Below, piece after piece: positions 4,341 to 5,446 of a DNA stretch of 5,446 bases; the first letter of the stretch is position 1, and each line of letters opens with the position of its first letter. The notes below the pieces were generated by a model. That model made no database searches, was not told where the DNA came from, and worked only from the letters and a program-made list of their open reading frames with translations. The stretch is from the NCBI GenBank assembly GCA_964439415.1, contig CAYTOJ010000118.1:1-5446 (forward strand), written 5' to 3'. The position numbers and the translations under genes are program-made. This stretch comes from CAYTOJ01 sp964439415. GTDB taxonomy: Bacteria; Pseudomonadota; Alphaproteobacteria; Rickettsiales; CAZAGG01.

Positions 4341-5360
4341 ATGAGAAAGTTAGCATTCGCATTTATACTTTTAAGCCTGTGCCCTGTGCAGGTGCTGGCG
4401 GAAGATGGCGCCCTTGGCATAGTCACAGGGTCCGCCACCGGAACTAATATTCGCATGGCTGAGGATATTGCAAAAATCGCAGGTGGCCAGGGCATAAAGA
4501 TTGACGTTAAGGAATCCCGTGGTTCGATTGATAACATCCGCCGCATGTCCAGCAAGGAAAACGCCACACTTGGCATAGTACAGTCCGATGTACTGGGCTA
4601 CCTCTCCCGCGTGAAGGATAAAACCATCAGCAAGTCAGTTAAGGATTTGCGCATGGTATTCCCCCTGCATTCAGAGGAAGTTCACCTGCTGGCTAAAAGT
4701 GATATAAAAACCTTCGCTGATCTTAAAAACAGAAGCATTGTGGTAGGGTCAGAGGGCAGCGGAACCTGGCTGACATCCATGAATCTTCTGGCGATGCAGG
4801 GCGTTATGCCGAAAAATATCATCCGCGCTGAACCGGCTGAAGGGCTTACCATGCTACTCACCGGCAAAACTGATGCGATGTTTTATGTAGGCGGCAAACC
4901 GCTTAAGCTGTTCAGAAATCTGGAGGATGTTGCAAAGGTATCATCCAAGGAAGGCGGCGAGAATCCGGTAGAGCAGATTCACCTGGTTCCGCTTAATGAT
5001 CCTAAAATGCTGAAAGAATATAAAGCGGCGGAAATCACCCCGGCAGATTATTCATTCGTGAAGGAGAATGTGCCAACCATAGGTGTCACCGCCGTGCTGA
5101 TGAGTTTTGACTTCGCCAATTACGGCACGGAATACGCTAAGAAACGCTGCGCTGAGATCGGCAAAGTGGCAAACATCATTAACGCTAATTTGACTGACCT
5201 GCGTGAAACCGGCCATGCCAAATGGAAGGAAGTAAACCCGGAGACTGATATTAAATTCTGGCAGAAGGATGCCTGCGCCAAGCTGGATTCCAAAAACGCC
5301 CTCGCCCCGCAGAGCGATATGGAGAAAAAACTCCTCCACTCCATCCAGCAACGCTGGTAG
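4341..5360 (+). CDS. TAXI-family TRAP-type periplasmic solute-binding protein
   Basis: This is a 339-residue exported protein. A signal peptide is clear: MRK, a hydrophobic core to about residue 18, and VLA before Glu21 as the likely cleavage site. The mature protein begins with the TAXI-type motif GIVTGSATGTNIRMAEDIA (26-44). VKESRGSIDNIRRM (56-69), GIVQSDV (78-84), FADLKNRSIVVGSEGSGTW (125-143) and FYVGGKP (181-187) are all typical of this receptor family. TAXI proteins bind small organic acids or amino acids in the periplasm and deliver them to a DctQM-type permease; the ligand cannot be predicted here. No permease gene is seen in the window. Cys270 and Cys312 could form a disulfide in the mature protein. 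A weak AGAG precedes the ATG, and the upstream TolA-like gene is probably co-transcribed. Family assignment is confident; transport as opposed to sensing is open. Confidence 0.88.
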   Translation: MRKLAFAFILLSLCPVQVLAEDGALGIVTGSATGTNIRMAEDIAKIAGGQGIKIDVKESRGSIDNIRRMSSKENATLGIVQSDVLGYLSRVKDKTISKSVKDLRMVFPLHSEEVHLLAKSDIKTFADLKNRSIVVGSEGSGTWLTSMNLLAMQGVMPKNIIRAEPAEGLTMLLTGKTDAMFYVGGKPLKLFRNLEDVAKVSSKEGGENPVEQIHLVPLNDPKMLKEYKAAEITPADYSFVKENVPTIGVTAVLMSFDFANYGTEYAKKRCAEIGKVANIINANLTDLRETGHAKWKEVNPETDIKFWQKDACAKLDSKNALAPQSDMEKKLLHSIQQRW

Positions 5361-5387
5361 GGTGGTTTAAGTTTCTGACGTTGACTT

Positions 5388-5446
5388 ATGGTTGATATTG
5401 AAGCTGGTGTAGCAGCAATACAAGCGGCAAAAGACCCGTTTGAGGC
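5388..5446 (+). CDS. Possible start of another gene (runs off the right edge)
   Basis: An ATG at 5388 opens a frame that continues to the window edge: 19 full codons reading MVDIEAGVAAIQAAKDPFE. It lies 27 nt after the TAXI stop on the same strand, and no terminator is visible between them, so a third operon member is plausible. The Ala-rich amphipathic start gives no identification. There is no clear Shine-Dalgarno, so the start, and even the gene, is uncertain. Confidence 0.35.
   Translation, partial: MVDIEAGVAAIQAAKDPFE

Noticed and set aside
4341..4400. TAXI protein as a lipoprotein because of Cys14 in the signal sequence
   Set aside because: The residues before the Cys (LSL) do not fit a lipobox, and a good signal peptidase I site follows at VLA before Glu21.
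5052..5351. Overlapping minus-strand frames opposite the TAXI gene
   Set aside because: They lie antisense to a clearly recognised gene and show no family features.

Overview
The window is bacterial and gene-dense, with moderate G+C genes separated by two AT-rich intergenic regions. The AnmK start motif, the TAXI-type periplasmic receptor and the TacA/TacT-type toxin-antitoxin pair suggest a Gram-negative proteobacterium, most likely an alphaproteobacterium. That placement is an inference from family resemblance, not from a marker gene. I see no rRNA, tRNA, CRISPR array or transposase.

Left part, minus strand (1-1318): one apparent operon reads leftwards. A near-consensus sigma70 promoter (1290-1318) precedes a leader of about 160 nt, then a DUF1778 ribbon-helix-helix antitoxin, a GNAT acetyltransferase toxin and the 5' third of anmK (anhydro-N-acetylmuramic acid kinase), which runs off the left edge. 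Both junctions overlap by one base (TAATG and TGATG), so the three genes look translationally coupled. anmK has no obvious promoter of its own in the window.

Middle, minus strand (1502-3148): one large gene encodes a fusion of an N-terminal class I methyltransferase-like domain and a C-terminal GT-B (GT4-like) glycosyltransferase domain, probably for surface glycan synthesis. A run of eight G/C at the linker between the domains could be a slippage site.

Right part, plus strand (3455-5446): a single-pass membrane protein with a TolA/TonB-like Lys/Ala/Glu-rich periplasmic region lies 13 nt upstream of a secreted TAXI-family solute-binding protein. A possible third gene starts at 5388 and runs off the right edge.

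The most unusual content lies between the genes. Three copies of a 136-171 nt palindromic element (called A, B and C here) occupy 1139-1286 (minus), 1357-1520 (minus, diverged) and 3281-3451 (plus). Each has a stem-loop with arms of the form TATAC...CGC / GCG...GTATA at one end, a GC-rich middle, and a closing motif TTGAARTGCGANNRGTATA at the other. Copies A and B share 12-bp stems, an identical 33-nt loop length and a paired (compensatory) base change. A and B form the 5' leaders of the antitoxin and TolA-like genes. C overlaps the 3' end of the glycosyltransferase gene and supplies its last codons. I do not recognise this element family.
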